64,000 bases of DNA from Ancistrus triradiatus. Its lineage: Eukaryota > Chordata > Actinopteri > Siluriformes > Loricariidae. The notes under the pieces were generated by a model, which was not told where the DNA came from, did no database searches, and was given only the letters and a program-made list of their open reading frames with translations. The stretch is from contig JAJAGP010000046.1 of the NCBI GenBank assembly GCA_025084515.1, positions 864,789-928,788 of the forward strand. The letters are read 5' to 3'. The translations under genes and the position numbers were made by a program. Shown here one piece after another: positions 12,701-23,500 of this stretch; within the stretch, counting starts at the first letter, position 1, and every line of letters starts with the position of its first letter.

Positions 12701-15700
12701 TGACCTGTTGCAACTTTTCCATCTCTGTGTTCATAAATCGCATTTTGTTTTCCACATCCTCTTTTTGCCTTAGTACCTCAACCTTCACCTGCTCTAGGTT
12801 ATCCCTCTCACTCTTTGTTTTGGCACTTTCCTTCTTAATCTCCTCATTCTGTCTCTGCAGGCCTGTCTTCAGTTGTTCCAGTTCATGTATTTCCCTTATT
12901 GCCATCTCCATTTTGTCTTCTATGTTCTCTTTTTGCCTAATTAAATCAAGTTTCATGTCTTGGAGTTGCTTCATTTTGTCCCTGATCTCATCCATATTTA
13001 TATCCACCTCTTCCTTTTCTTTGGGAAATTCCTCCCTTTTGTACCGATCATCCTTCTTTATCTCATCTTGAAGCCTCTGTAATTCTTCTCTCACTCTGGT
13101 AAGTTCATTCTTGACTTCGTCATCTGGCTTCCTGTCCACCACTATGTGAGCCACCATTGGTTCAGTTGTGACTTCACCTTTTGCACTCAGTTGTCTTAGT
13201 TTGCTTTGGTTGCTTTGGTCCAGTTTACTTTTTTTACTTTCAGTTTGCTCCTGAATCTCTTCCTTAGTCTGACTGAGCTCCTCTTTCATCTTCTCCAGTA
13301 TTGCTCTTTCCATATCAGCCGTCTTCTCTGATTCCATTTTGGTCTCCTTCACTTCATCAGCTGCTATTTTCACTTCCTCATCCTTTCTCTGAATCAGTGT
13401 TATTTGTAATTGTATGTCTGCCTTCATCTGCTCCACCTTTTCCCACTCGTTTTTTAAAGACTCTCCTTTCTCTGCTGACTGCTGTTTTTCTTTCTCAGTC
13501 ATCTGCTTGATCTGCTCCAATCCAGCTTCCTGCCTCAGGATGTCCTGATGTCTTTTCTCTAAACTTTCTTTCTCTTTATGCATTTCAGCTCTCATCTGGT
13601 TTATTCTGTTCTTCTCATCTTTTAGTTCCTCTCTTTGTTTCTCAAGCTCTTGTTTTGCTTTCTCAACTTCAGATTGCTGTATTTTTAGATCATCTCTCTC
13701 TTTTTGGATTTCATTATGAAGGACATTCCTTTCTGATTTCAAGTTGGCTTTCATTTCTTTAATTATACCTTTTTCTTGATTTATTGTCTCCATATTTTGC
13801 TTCATCTCTTCGTTGACATGATCCAGTTCCATTCTTATTTGGGCCAGCGCCCTCTCTAGCTGACTTTTTTCCTCTGACATGCCGGTTATCTCTTCTTGCT
13901 GTCGTTGGATTCTTTCCTTCATTTTGTGAACATTATCTTCTTCTAGTTTTGGTCCTTCCCAAAGCTTCTCAATCTGCTGTATTGTTCTTGCTGCATCCAG
14001 TCTTCTTCTCTTTAGTGAATCTTTCTTTCCACTCCTACCATCCTGCTTCTTTTTCTCTCCAGGTGACTGAGCTTCTTCAGTCTGTGTGCACTTGCTGTTT
14101 TGTTGTCTTTGTTCTGATAAAGAGATGAATTTAGTTACAAGCACAGTATGTTACTTGTTAAGTGACTATTTCATTGTCTGTTTGTCTGTTGAGTAAAACC
14201 TAATGGTGGTCTTTATCTAAATGAATTAATTTTGTTGTATGAGTACGGAGTAAATGAGAAAATGGCTTAAATGGAATGCAAAGGCATTACATTGAATTTA
14301 ATCAAACTTTTTTCTATCAACATTTCTTGATTATATTATAGCAATGTTGTTTCTGGATTTGTTTTTCATTTCATGTATTATTTGTACTTTAAGGACTATG
14401 TAATTTTTTAAAGGTATGTTATTGTTGGTTTGATAGTAGTACCAGTAGCAATAGTATTAGTATTTTGTTATTATTTGTCTTCGTATATTGATCATAGACT
14501 GTTATTGTCAGTAGTAGTAATATCATCATTATTGTCTTTGTTGCTGTTGATATATCCTGAATAATCCACATATGTACAGTACTGTGTAAAAAGTCTAAGG
14601 TCACCATTAGATTAGATATACTATTGTTTTAGCACCATATATGTTTCATGGCCATATATAATTATTTAATCTCTTTATTAGAATACAACCAGAAAATACA
14701 GGAAATTTGTATGCAATATTAAAAAGCATTGTCTGGCAGCTTCACCTGGATGCCAAGTAACCACTTTTTGAGAAGGGGAACAGAGTGAAAAGGGTAAGAT
14801 ATGCTAAAGCTTACAAAGAACTTAATGAAGATCAGTGTAAAAGAGGATTATGGAGTGACAAATCCAAGTTTTTGGGTTCAGTCATGAATCATAAGTGCTT
14901 GAAAGTTTGTGAACCCTTTAGAGTTTTCTATATCCAGTTAAATAAATGAGACAAAAATATGATACTTGGTCATTTATTGATTGAGGAAAATGATCCAATA
15001 TTACATATTAGTGAGTGGGAAAAGTATTTGAGCCTTTGCTTTCAGTATCTGGTGTGACCCCCCTGTGTAGCAATAACTGCAGCTAAGCGTTTCCTGTAGC
15101 TGTTGATCAGTCCTGCACACCGGCTTGGAGGAATTTTAGCCCATTCCTCCAACCAAAAAGTTCTATTTTGGTCTCATCCGTCCACAAAACATTCTTCCAA
15201 TAGCCTTCTGGCTCGTCCATGTGATCTTTAGCAAACTGCAGACGAGCACCAATGTTCTTTTTGGAGAGCAGTGGCTTTCTCCTTGCAGCCCTGCCATGCA
15301 CACCATTGTTGTTCAGTGTTCTTCTGATGGTGGACTCATGAACATTAACATTAGCCAATGTGAGAGAGGCCTTCAGTTGCTAGGGAGTTTTTCCTTGCCA
15401 CTGTTGCCCTAGGCTTGCTCAATTTGGGATTGGACGTAGTTATTAGGAAATAATCTAAACTTGTAAAGTTGCTTTGAGACAATGCTCCATTGTAAAAAAA
15501 AGTGCTATATAAATAAATCTGACTTGACTTGACTTGCTTAGAAGTTACCCTGGGGTCCTTTGTGACCTCACCAACTATTACACGCCTTGCTCTTGGAGTG
15601 ATCTTAGTTGGTCGACCACTCCTGGGGAGGGTAACAATGGTCCTGAATTTACTCCATTTGTACACAATCTGTCTGACTGTGGATTGGTGGAGTCCAAACT

Positions 15701-18277
15701 ATTTAGAGATGGTTTTGTAACCTTTTCCAGCCTGATGAGCATCAACAGCTCTTTTTGTGAACTCATCAGAAATCTCCTTTGTTCGTACCATGATACACTT
15801 CCAGAGACGTGTGTTGTGAAGAGCAGACTTTGATAGATCCCTGTTCTTTACATAAAACAGGGTGCCCACTCACACCTGATTGGCATCACATTGATTGAAA
15901 CACCTGACTCTAAATTCACCTTCAAATTAACTGCTAATTCTAGAGATTCACATACTTTTGCCACTCACTAATATGTAATATTGGATCATTTTCCTCAATT
16001 AATAAATGACCAAGTATAATATTTTTGTCTCATTTGTTTAACTGGGTTCTCTTTATCTACTTTTAGGACTTGTGTGAAAATCCGATGACGTTTTATGTCA
16101 TATTTATGCAGAAATATAGAAAATCCTGAAGGGTTCACAAACTTTCAAGCACCACTGTGTGTGTGTGTATATATATATATATAGCTACACTGTCTAATCT
16201 CTCTTCTCTTCACTGTAAATTTGAGGTCGTGCAGTTACTAATAAGTAAAGATGGAAAAATGAAAAACCTAGCTCTTGAATGAGTTCAGGTTCAGTCATCC
16301 TGAGGATCAGATGGAAGGACGCTCTGTGTTGAGCAGCACCTCTCTCCAAGGCCTCAAAAAGAAGCCTCATCACCTCTGGCTCAGTTCGAGCAGCTTGGAC
16401 CTGACGAGCCACCCCATCATGGATCAGACTTTGAGAAAGGACAGCCTCGGTGATATCAGCGACTCGTCTCGCTCGTGTGATGATCTCTTGCTTAAATTCA
16501 GTGAGGAAGTCTTCCACTGAGAGGGAACAACAAAGAGGTTAATTAACAATATTGTTTTTACCGCATGTACATTTCAGGTATAATGGTAAGTACTCAGCCA
16601 AGAGGAATACATGAGGTAGCAGTAATACACAGACAAACGTAAGACAATCATGATATCCAGAAAACCAGAAAAAACATGACCATAGAACACTCAGAATTGA
16701 CAAGACTTTATGCCGTTTATGCCAGATCCGGATTGCCTATTTGTACCCGACCTGCTTGAAACAAGCTCATGGTACCTAGTAGGCCTGCGATTATGCCCTC
16801 TGCCGGTGAGGATTAAAGCTTCCACAGCTGATGTGATGGTATGTGATTCATAAAACTGATCCACAGACTCAGGGGTAGTTAATTAAGTGCTAAGAATCAA
16901 AAGCACACCAACCAGTTCCGTATTTAAGCTTATGCATACAATATGCCTTTATGAACAAATAACAAAGCAGTTACATAAAACCTGCTCTAATTTAAGATGT
17001 AGTACCATTATTGAGTTGGTAAGATAAAGGCAAAAGAGTGAAAATGAAAAGAGTTTAAAAAGAGACATTTCAAAGAAGACTTTAAAAATAACATTTTAAT
17101 AAATATCCATTAGTATGCAGTCCAAATCAATTGTATTTCTACAGCGCTTTTTACAACAGAGCATTGTCTTAAAGCAGCCTTACAAACATCTAGGTCCACA
17201 GTCCAAAATGAACAAGCCTGGGGTGACAGTGGCAAGGAAAAACTCAATAAACTCTATAAGGAAGAAGATGGAGAAGATGGACAAGGGCTTATCTCCCTGG
17301 ATCTACAACAGCAACACGCAAATTCACTACAGACAGGAGACTACATTTACGATAATGCCAAAGCAACTTTCAAAAAACTTGAACACTTCAGTCTGAGCCA
17401 GGTTTTATCCTTTTTTCTCATGGAGTAAGGGTCATATTATTTAAGAGGAACAAATACTTAAAAGAAAGTCACGCTGCGTACAATGTAATAATACAGTAGC
17501 TGACATATATATATTTAGTTAATGCAATTAATGCAGTTTTGTGTTAATTTGTTCTTCATTTCTTATCCATGCCAGAGTAATGTGTGTTAAATCACTTCAT
17601 CTATTTAGTGTTTAATGGGCTTATTTTTTATGCACAGCTGTGCCCCTACGACTAATTGGCAAGGATAGGGGTAGAGCTGTGCCCCTCTAACTTCTGGGTG
17701 TGCCCAAGTGCAACAAGTAGTCTAGAAACGAACCTGTGCAATCCTATTATTTATTTCTTTATTAAATACAAAAGTCAAAAGCTAAACATAGTGCCACCCC
17801 CAAATTATGCACTTATTTATTTCTTTATTAAATCAATAAAGTCAGTATCACAGTCAATAGATTTGGGAATATGTGTGTCCAAATGTGGATAATGGAGGAT
17901 CTGGGGAAGGACGACATTATGTTTGCTGTTGTTGTTACTATTATTAACCATGCTACAGAAATCGAAGGTTTATTATGACAGTTTATTAGAAACTATAAAA
18001 ACGTTCTCTCAATGCTCACTCTTCTTGGCAAGTGAGTTACTGATTTGAACAATAGGTGTCGCTATAATGTCATTAAAAACTCTTTTGCATGCACACGGCA
18101 GCACCAAATACTGTCTACGAAATCTAGAATGTAAACGACGATTTTTAGGCACGCTATCTAAAAAAGAGAAGATAGATTTGTAGAAAATCGTCAAAACATA
18201 TCACCAAAAAACCTTCTGCACAAAATGTTGGGTAGTATGGAGGTTCACACGATACCATAGTCTCTGGATTCTGCCAT
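1..18277 (-). CDS. Giant CARD/coiled-coil protein gene (5' part, runs off the window)
   Basis: Whole-gene span; coding exons are 18256-18277, 16268-16516, 9855-14113 and 9769 to beyond position 1. I joined them by eye: each junction has GT/AG sites and matching phase (1, 1, 0). The product starts MAESRDY, then a CARD (residues about 8-90), then lysine/glutamate/glutamine/methionine-rich coiled coil to at least residue 4,766. CARDs are homotypic assembly domains of inflammasome, apoptosis and NF-kB signalling proteins, and CARD9/10/11/14 also combine a CARD with a coiled coil. That family knowledge suggests an oligomerising scaffold here, but function is inference. No enzyme or C-terminal domain is visible because the 3' end is missing. 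I do not recognise a named orthologue; automatic annotation might call such a rod trichohyalin-like or myosin-like. The intron between exons 3 and 4 is only 85 bp. Confidence 0.75.
800..9215 (-). repeat. In-frame tandem coding repeat array, 12 landmark copies
   Basis: The plus-strand landmark TTGGTTGATATCCAT (coding MDINQQ) or its variant with GTGGTTG starts at 800, 1634, 2318, 2993, 3818, 4652, 5327, 6152, 6986, 7820, 8606 and 9209. Spacings are 834, 684, 675, 825, 834, 675, 825, 834, 834, 786 and 603 bp, each divisible by three. The full unit is about 278 codons; shorter units are internal-deletion variants. A thirteenth partial copy lies at the left edge. Confidence 0.85.
2318..6986 (-). 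repeat. Higher-order repeat of 2,334 bp inside the array
   Basis: The spacing pattern 675-825-834 occurs twice in succession, so landmarks at 2318, 4652 and 6986 are each 2,334 bp apart. Other matched points (2808 with 5142, 3642 with 5976) have the same offset. Copies at 2318 and 4652 share a variant (NHQK in place of NQQK), which supports duplication of three units as one block of 778 codons. Confidence 0.8.
9855..14113 (-). CDS. Giant gene, coding exon 3: double coiled-coil rod
   Basis: 4,259-nt exon, open throughout, with acceptor TTATCAG at 14114-14115 and consensus donor AAG/GTAAGT at 9853-9854. It encodes residues 92-1510. After a basic leader (KKKQDGRSGKKDSLKRRRLD) almost all of it is charged heptad-type coiled coil. 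It contains two tandem repeats: the landmarks REEKNRRERDELEI and LQIERxREx...HLENQ each recur exactly 2,046 nt (682 codons) apart. TQT-type motifs sit at the start, the junction and the end. One segment (LLFDQKETEFNQRKLILEDN...) resembles the unit of the exon 4 array. The upstream in-frame ATG at 14144 lies in the intron and is not the start. Confidence 0.75.
9939..9959 (-). other. KEMSTQT motif near the end of exon 3
   Basis: Residues about 1476-1482, in the linker after the second rod repeat. It has a TQT core resembling an LC8 site; motif match only. Confidence 0.35.
11916..11948 (-). other. MVQTDVQVQTE, paired VQT motifs between rod repeats
   Basis: Residues 813-823, in the non-helical linker between the two 682-codon repeats. 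VQT is an accepted variant of the LC8 TQT core; two such cores sit six residues apart. Confidence 0.35.
14079..14093 (-). other. KCTQT motif, candidate LC8 (DYNLL) binding site
   Basis: Codons AAG TGC ACA CAG ACT, residues 98-102, just after the CARD and before the first coiled coil. It fits the KxTQT consensus for dynein light chain LC8. Binding is inferred from motif only. Confidence 0.4.
14575..14890. mobile_element. Truncated member of the ACAGTACTGTGCAAAAGTC element family
   Basis: Begins TACAGTACTGTG and continues with a stretch shared with copies at 35039, 36852 and 38162 (AGTCTAAGG...ATTAGATTAGATATAC). The opposite inverted end is not visible; the element abuts the next Tc1-like element. 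Confidence 0.55.
15107..15665 (-). pseudogene. Tc1-like transposase remnant
   Basis: N-terminal DNA-binding and start of the DDE region of a Tc1/mariner transposase, split at the KQVK / ASLTLANV boundary by the insertion at about 15372-15537. The third catalytic residue region is not recognisable downstream. A dead copy inside the giant gene's intron. Confidence 0.8.
15372..15537 (+). mobile_element. SINE-like dispersed repeat nested in the Tc1-like element
   Basis: Contains GGGAGTTTTTCCTTGCCACT, CTAGGCTTGCTCAATTTGGG and a 3' part with GCTTTGAGACAATGCTCCAT and AAATAAATCTGACTTGACTT. The same family occurs at 17115-17275 (opposite orientation) and 55960-56236. It interrupts the transposase reading frame, so it inserted after the Tc1-like element. 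Confidence 0.75.
16268..16516 (-). CDS. Giant gene, coding exon 2: CARD domain
   Basis: The acceptor is a pyrimidine-rich tract ending CTCTCAG and the donor reads CTAG/GTTTTT. The exon encodes about 83 residues with a CARD pattern: VEDFLTEFKQEII (helix 1), RRVADITEAVLSQSLI (helix 2), VARQVQAARTEPEVMRLLFE (helices 3-4), LERGAAQHRASFHLIL (helix 5) and TEPELIQEL (helix 6). The spacing and the AARTxxxxMRLLFEALxxG segment resemble the CARDs of fish ASC-, caspase- and NLR-type proteins. It would mediate CARD-CARD assembly in the cytosol. The open frame continues about 20 codons past the donor, but that tail is intron. The GTG at 16517 is not a start; it spans the acceptor. Confidence 0.75.
17115..17275 (-). 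repeat. SINE-like dispersed repeat, second copy
   Basis: Contains TTTCTACAGCGCTTTTTACA, GCATTGTCTTAAAGCAGC and GGTGACAGTGGCAAGGAAAA, the reverse complement of the family seen at 15372-15537 and 55960-56236. Confidence 0.7.
17270..17740. repeat. Dispersed repeat shared with 49820-50150
   Basis: Two blocks match the later locus: ACTACATTTACGATAATGCC with CTTTCAAAAAACTTGAAC, and GTGCCCCT...ATTGGC...TGTGCCC...GTCTAGAAA. The 17.7 kb and 50.1 kb copies also give similar short translations, which is what repeat homology produces and not evidence of a gene. Confidence 0.6.
18256..18277 (-). CDS. Giant gene, coding exon 1 (start codon)
   Basis: ATG at 18277 in a good context (AACC before it, G after), followed by codons for AESRDY and one base G, then a GT donor at 18255. 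The phase-1 end joins exactly to the CARD exon, giving MAESRDYVEDFL, a normal short leader before CARD helix 1. The frame hits a stop just after the donor, so splicing is needed. A possible acceptor (TCTCTAG) lies about 50 bp upstream on the minus strand, so a separate non-coding 5' exon is likely. Confidence 0.6.
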
Positions 18278-20485
18278 GGTTTGAGATGAGATTTCAGGTT
18301 GGGCTACTTCCAGTGTGATATCTGATCTAGAGAAATATATAAATTAATAACATAAATGTACTGTATTTATTACCACGCATAACATTTTTAAACAATTATG
18401 AGAACCTCTGGAATTGAGGTTTAATTGAACTATCAGTATAAAAAAGTAAACATTTCTAAACCACAGACATTTTAGAAATGCTGTATGTATATTACAAGTA
18501 CGACCTGACGGGAGCAAATTGTTCTACTGTCATATTCCTGCTTCTTATTACAACATAAATATATATTTTTTATTTCTAAGTATGCACATTTTCAAAACTT
18601 GGAGCATTTTCCATTGCCTTGATTCCAGCTATACATCTTAGTAAACAGAAGCTTCATTATGTTAGATGTTTAGAGTTGATTTGAAGTTCCTTACCCTTTA
18701 TACTTGGCTAATGAATTTAATTCTGCAAGCTGTGTAGTCTGCAGGTCGATCCATGGTGCTGAACAAACAAGTGACACTTATTTCTCATATTGCTGTTCAC
18801 CCAGTTTGGCACAACATTCGGACTGCTCAAGCTTCTTATTGGTCGTGGGTGGTAAAGTTTATTTTTCTTTATCAGTCTGGTTTTCTCTGATAAGAGGCGT
18901 GTTCCATGGTGTATATGCGTGTTACAGTCATATGAAGACGTGTGACAGACCAACATTTCTATGAACTGTAAAGTTTTATCCAACATCAAATTATTTAGAT
19001 AATAAAATTCACTTTATGATTGTAACCCACTTTAAAAGCTATAAAACAAACTATAGACTAGACATTGGGGTCTTGGGACGGTATAATTACAAGGGAATGC
19101 CGTGAAAATAGTGTGTAATGCTTAAAAAACAAACCTTAATGCTTAAAAAACAAACCTTAATTTGAGGATTCAGCTTCACCTACAGGTCATTATCTCAAAT
19201 AGACTGACTGATCATTTATCAAACCCCTAAACAGTCTTGCGCAGCAAAAAAGGAGATGCTGGGATGCTGCTGAAAAAAGCAAGACCATACGAGTTCCATT
19301 TCGTTCCATGTTGGTTCGTATTGGTTATTGCTGGTCTGGTGCTGGTTTAACTGGTTGTCTAACGTACCATTGTCCAAAACACAACATCAGCTTGTCCTTG
19401 CTGTTTTAACAGGGAAAGCAAAGGAGCATTTCATGGGTGCAAAAAGACAATGCCCAAAATGCACAGTAGATTGCACTAGTAAAGAATAATTCCCAAAAAG
19501 ACTCTGTATTACAAACTACTCAGGGTGTTATTAGTAATTATTATTTTGTGCTTACTTTGTATTCTAGGTGTGGCATGGATATGGATTTTATAGGACATAG
19601 GGAGCTGAATCCCAAATTTCATAGTTTGTAGAATTCAGTTTTGGTAGCTTGGTGCTCACAAAGTGAAGCTGCAGTTTGTTGGACTACAACATGTTCCAAA
19701 GAGTCGATAATAACTATTGTTTATGTTAAACATGATTTATTGCTTTACTGAACATTACCATGTCTAGTTATGAGGGATTTAGGAGCACTGATAAAAAAGT
19801 ATTTTGTTTATTTTGGTTCCTTATGTCTGACAAGGTTTTTATTCTGTTACTGTGGTTATTTTTGCAGATGCTTCACGTAGTTGTAGTACAAGCCATTATG
19901 CACCATTGGTGTTATGGATCTGTACCTCTTACCCTTTTGAAAAATTGAGATAGAAAGGCTTTTTAAAGAAATACTTTTACTTTTTTACTTTAAGTACATT
20001 TGGTAGCACTGACTTGTATAATGCTTGAGTAAAATACTGTATATAAGTCATGCTTCAGCTTGTACTCGAGTTGTTTTGAACAGATTAGTAGTACTTCTTA
20101 AGATTAATTGAAACACTTGTGTACTTCTGCCAGCTCTATGCCCGTGTATGGAGTAAATGCCAGGGTACTTAGGGTGGTTTTCCTCACGATTCATGATTTT
20201 ATACCTGAATCTCCAGTTCTCAAGTTCCCAGGACAGTGGAAAAGACAATAGTTGATACCCTAAGTAGTGCGCTCATCAGGGGAGTAGTTTGGTAGTGGGG
20301 ATAAGGCCCTTGTTTATCCACTGTGTAGTGGGTTCTAGCTCCGCCCCGTTATACCGGACTCCTCCTCCGCTTCATGCCGTTGCTGAAGCAGTGCTGCTGG
20401 GTCCTCTCTATGCTTCTCCTCCAGAAGCCGTACCGGCTCACTCTCAGCTGCTGGTTTGGTTCATTTTCGGCCTCTACGGTCTGAA
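18278..20485. promoter_or_regulatory. Region between the divergent starts of the giant gene and pip4p2
   Basis: The giant gene starts leftward at 18277 and pip4p2 starts rightward at 20486. An inverted CCAAT box (ATTGG) is near 18838, and GC content rises over about 20320-20600, consistent with the pip4p2 promoter/5' UTR. No TATA box was confidently assigned. Apart from an exact short duplication near 19118-19160 (AATGCTTAAAAAACAAACC twice), I see no coding sequence. Confidence 0.4.
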
Positions 20486-20591
20486 ATGGCTTCCGACGGC
20501 ATGGACGAGCGCTCCCCGCTGCTGTCGGCGCAAAATTCCGGCAACGTGACGCCCACGGCGCCGCCGTACCTGCAGGAGCCCAGTCCGAGAG
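20486..20591 (+). CDS. pip4p2: pip4p2 coding exon 1
   Basis: ATG at 20486 (context GAAATGG) opens MASDGMDERSPLLSAQ, the family N-terminus with an acidic di-leucine type sequence (ERSPLL) suited to lysosomal sorting. It ends in phase 1 at AGAG/GTAATA. Confidence 0.93.
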
Positions 20592-23500
20592 GTAATAGCA
20601 CGGATCGTGATCGAGTCGGAGCTGCTGAATCATTTTGGGCGTTGCGACCCATGCTGAGATCCTCACGGGGTTTTGTAGAGCCCTGAACGAACAAACGCGG
20701 GGGTTCGGCGCATGAGAGCAACAGTGCGTGTATGAGGCCTGAATAAAACCCTAAATTAGGTGAATATTTGAAATGTTGCCGCTAAGGCCTTGGTTTGCAC
20801 GGTTGTTTGTGTCTTGTGTATGGACAATCAAAGGCTAGCTGGTGAAGTCTGAATCCTCCTGAGATTTGACCGGAGGTTTTTGACGGAAGATTTCACACCG
20901 TTGTTTTGCGTTTAGAAACGCCGTGCATGAAGGTGTTGCATTGTCCCATTAAATGGTGTGTCGGATGGATGAAGGGCGCTCTAGCCAGCATCCATTGTCT
21001 GGTCAGGTCCTTCATGGATGGACGGCAACGTCCCAAATCCACAGTGGTTACATTTTTACCGTAGCAGTATGAATTGGATTCATTATTGGTGAATTAATAA
21101 CCATGTCAAAATGGCAATTCCCCGTAGGCCAAAGCTGGACCATCAGCGTATCACCACCCTTTATTTAGTGAATATGATGGTCGTGAGCGTTTAACACACC
21201 GTAGCCAATGCTCCTCTGGTTAACCGAAGACTGTCCCAAACACCAGTACCAAGTTCTATGGCGTTACTACCATGACGTGTCGTTTTTGGGTTTAATTATC
21301 GGTTAGTTAATGACCCAGCCATGGTAAATTACCCCCAGGCATGGACAGTCCTGGTTGTGGAGTGCTCTTTAAATGTACCTTAACTCATCATCTTATTACC
21401 AAAACCCTTCATTAGGTTACGTGTGGTGTTTAAAACATGGACTGTGTGTCTAATGCTTACTTAAGCAGTTTTGGAGACGGTCATGTCTGAAGCAAATTGC
21501 TGGCTTGCTGAGATCCGACTGCAGCATACATGGACCATTTGTAGTTCTACATGTCCCAGAGTTTGAGTTTTTGTAAACCTGAAATCGCTTGTGCTTGCAG
21601 AATAATTGCGTCAATTTCTTCACTTCCTTTAGTCTAACAGACCACAACGGACAACTCTGTGTAGCAATGTTGTCAGGTGCTGCCAAACAGTGTGTGTAAG
21701 GAGATTTGTCTAGCTACTGTTATCTCAAACGCATTGCTGTGTTGAGTGTTCTGTGGCACCAATCAAGGGGTGACAGGCGTTTGGCCAAGGACTTTCACTT
21801 GTGAATGAAAGTGCAGTTTGCTTAAGGTCAGGATGGGGACGCTTATTACGTCCTAGTTGGTTGAAAAACAATCTGCAGCAATATCAGCCTTTTCTGGACC
21901 AAGTTGCCCACATGTTTTAGGTTAACCTGAATTTGCAAACCTTAAAAGCATGGGATATGTGAATTTATGGAAGAACTGGTGGCTAACACCACCACTAAAT
22001 TCAGATCAACCAGTACTTTGCACCCACACACACGTTCTTGTTGCCCTCTGCCTTTTCACAACTAAAGGATCAGCAAGCAGCTAAAAGGCTGCTTGTATTG
22101 TCACAAGTCAGGCTGTATCGTCTACGATAATATCTTAATTGTTGTGTAAACAATGTGAAAGCTGACGTTATCCAGGAGGTTTTTTTTGGTTCCATTTATC
22201 AGTTCCTACGCATTTTATGCTTCAAAGTCCTTCTGTATTAAGGACGCGACTATCTGCCTGGACCGACGTGTCCTGTAATCATGTAGGTCATCAGATAGTT
22301 TTATTTTGGTGCGCTCCACTGAAGCATTAGTGCAGGATGGACACTCAAAAGCGCTCTAAAGTTTGGCTCCACTTTGAGAGAAAACAAAAAGGCGAAATGA
22401 GGTGTATGTGGAAAGTTGATCTGTTATAAAGGAGGATACACCTCCAACATGGCAAAACATCTACACCATGATCCTGAGCTTCAGCAGTGTACCAGGTCCA
22501 TCCTCGTAGCCCAAATGATCCGTTAGCCAGCTCCGCAGACAGAGCTAGGACCTCGATAGTAGATTCTTTATACCTAAATATTCGGCACCGTTTTTCACCA
22601 TTTTGGATTCAATAAGCAGAATCACTAACATCCAAACGATACCCAACCCTAGCAGAATCTGAAGATTAGGACAAACGTCAGGAGTCATCTGTCCACGACA
22701 GGCTTAAACCAGCCAAGGCAGCAGCACAAAAACACACTCGCCAAACCTTATAGGGATCATTCTACAAAAAAAGTGACAGATGGCAAGACGTAACAGACAC
22801 CATCATGGATTGCATCATAAATTACACCGTGCCAATTCAGGCAGCTGGGTTAGAGAGACGGGTTCAGACAACTTATAATTTAGATGTTTTCAAACATGGC
22901 TTAGCTAGACAAGCGAAGCATGTTTTGGGCACGGTAGTGAAAGTACACCCTAAAGTCCGATTTGCACAGATGAGAAAAAAGAAAAAAAAGTTTTGTAAAA
23001 GGACACACGCACATATTAACGGCGTCCTTCACACCGAGTCTGAAACCGATGGGCTACAACGCTGCATAACATTTATAATCGGAGCCCGTTCTGATTTCTG
23101 CGTTGTTGTCAGAGCTCGGCTGTCGGGCAGAACAGCTCATGAGCTTATAGGACAAGAAAAGATCTGGTGGAATAGAACCGAAAGGCTGGAGAATGATGGT
23201 AAAGCTCACAGGGACTGGAATGGACCGGTTTTTTGTTTATCTAAGTGCATTGTAGTCTGTTCATGCCCACAAAAACACAAACTAGAGCTTCCTGCTCTCC
23301 TCTTTTCTCATGCCTTTGTTTTGTTACGTTGACGATGTGAAAAAGACACGGCGAAATCTCCAACTCATTAATAGAAGGGAAATTAAAGAACGCAAAAGCA
23401 GGGAGTTTTCAGAGAGTTTAGACAAAAAAACAGAGCGCACTCGGTGTGAAGGTCCCACTGCGTTAAAAATCACATCAGTTTTTTTTGTGCGAAAAAAATC

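Larger units (their letters stand above)
14891..16157 (-). mobile_element. Tc1-like transposon, degraded
   Basis: The ends are imperfect inverted repeats: AGTGCTTGAAAGTTTGTGAA at the left and its complement at about 16120-16157. Minus-strand transposase pieces are visible: a paired-type segment with PRSGRPTKITPRARR, VIVGEVTKDPRVTSKQVK, then ANVNVHESTIRRTLNNNGVH and the first catalytic-region motif VLWTDETKIELFG. The frame is broken by an inserted repeat and by loss of the C-terminal part, so it is non-functional. Confidence 0.85.
14114..16267 (-). other. Giant gene intron 2, filled with transposons
   Basis: 2,154-bp intron. It contains AT-rich sequence (14120-14570), a truncated miniature Tc1-type element (from 14575), a full-length degraded Tc1-like element (about 14891-16157) and a nested SINE-like insertion. 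No coding exon was seen. Confidence 0.7.
16517..18255 (-). other. Giant gene intron 1
   Basis: 1,739 bp. It holds the dispersed repeats at 17115-17275 and about 17270-17740 and otherwise AT-rich unique-looking sequence. No coding exon was recognised. Confidence 0.55.

Noticed and set aside
14119..14144. ATG at 14144 as the start of a separate coiled-coil gene
   Set aside because: It lies upstream of a good acceptor (TTATCAG) and the phase from that acceptor fits the CARD exon exactly, so the codons before it are intron.
16194..16267. C-terminal extension of the CARD frame (GFSFFHLYLLVTARPQ...)
   Set aside because: It is read-through past a GT donor whose phase matches exon 3.
20349..20721. 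Minus-strand open frames over the pip4p2 first exon
   Set aside because: Antisense frames in a GC-rich promoter/exon; no family match.
22805..23332. 175-codon plus-strand open frame
   Set aside because: Within a probable transposon-like repeat in an intron and without recognisable motifs.
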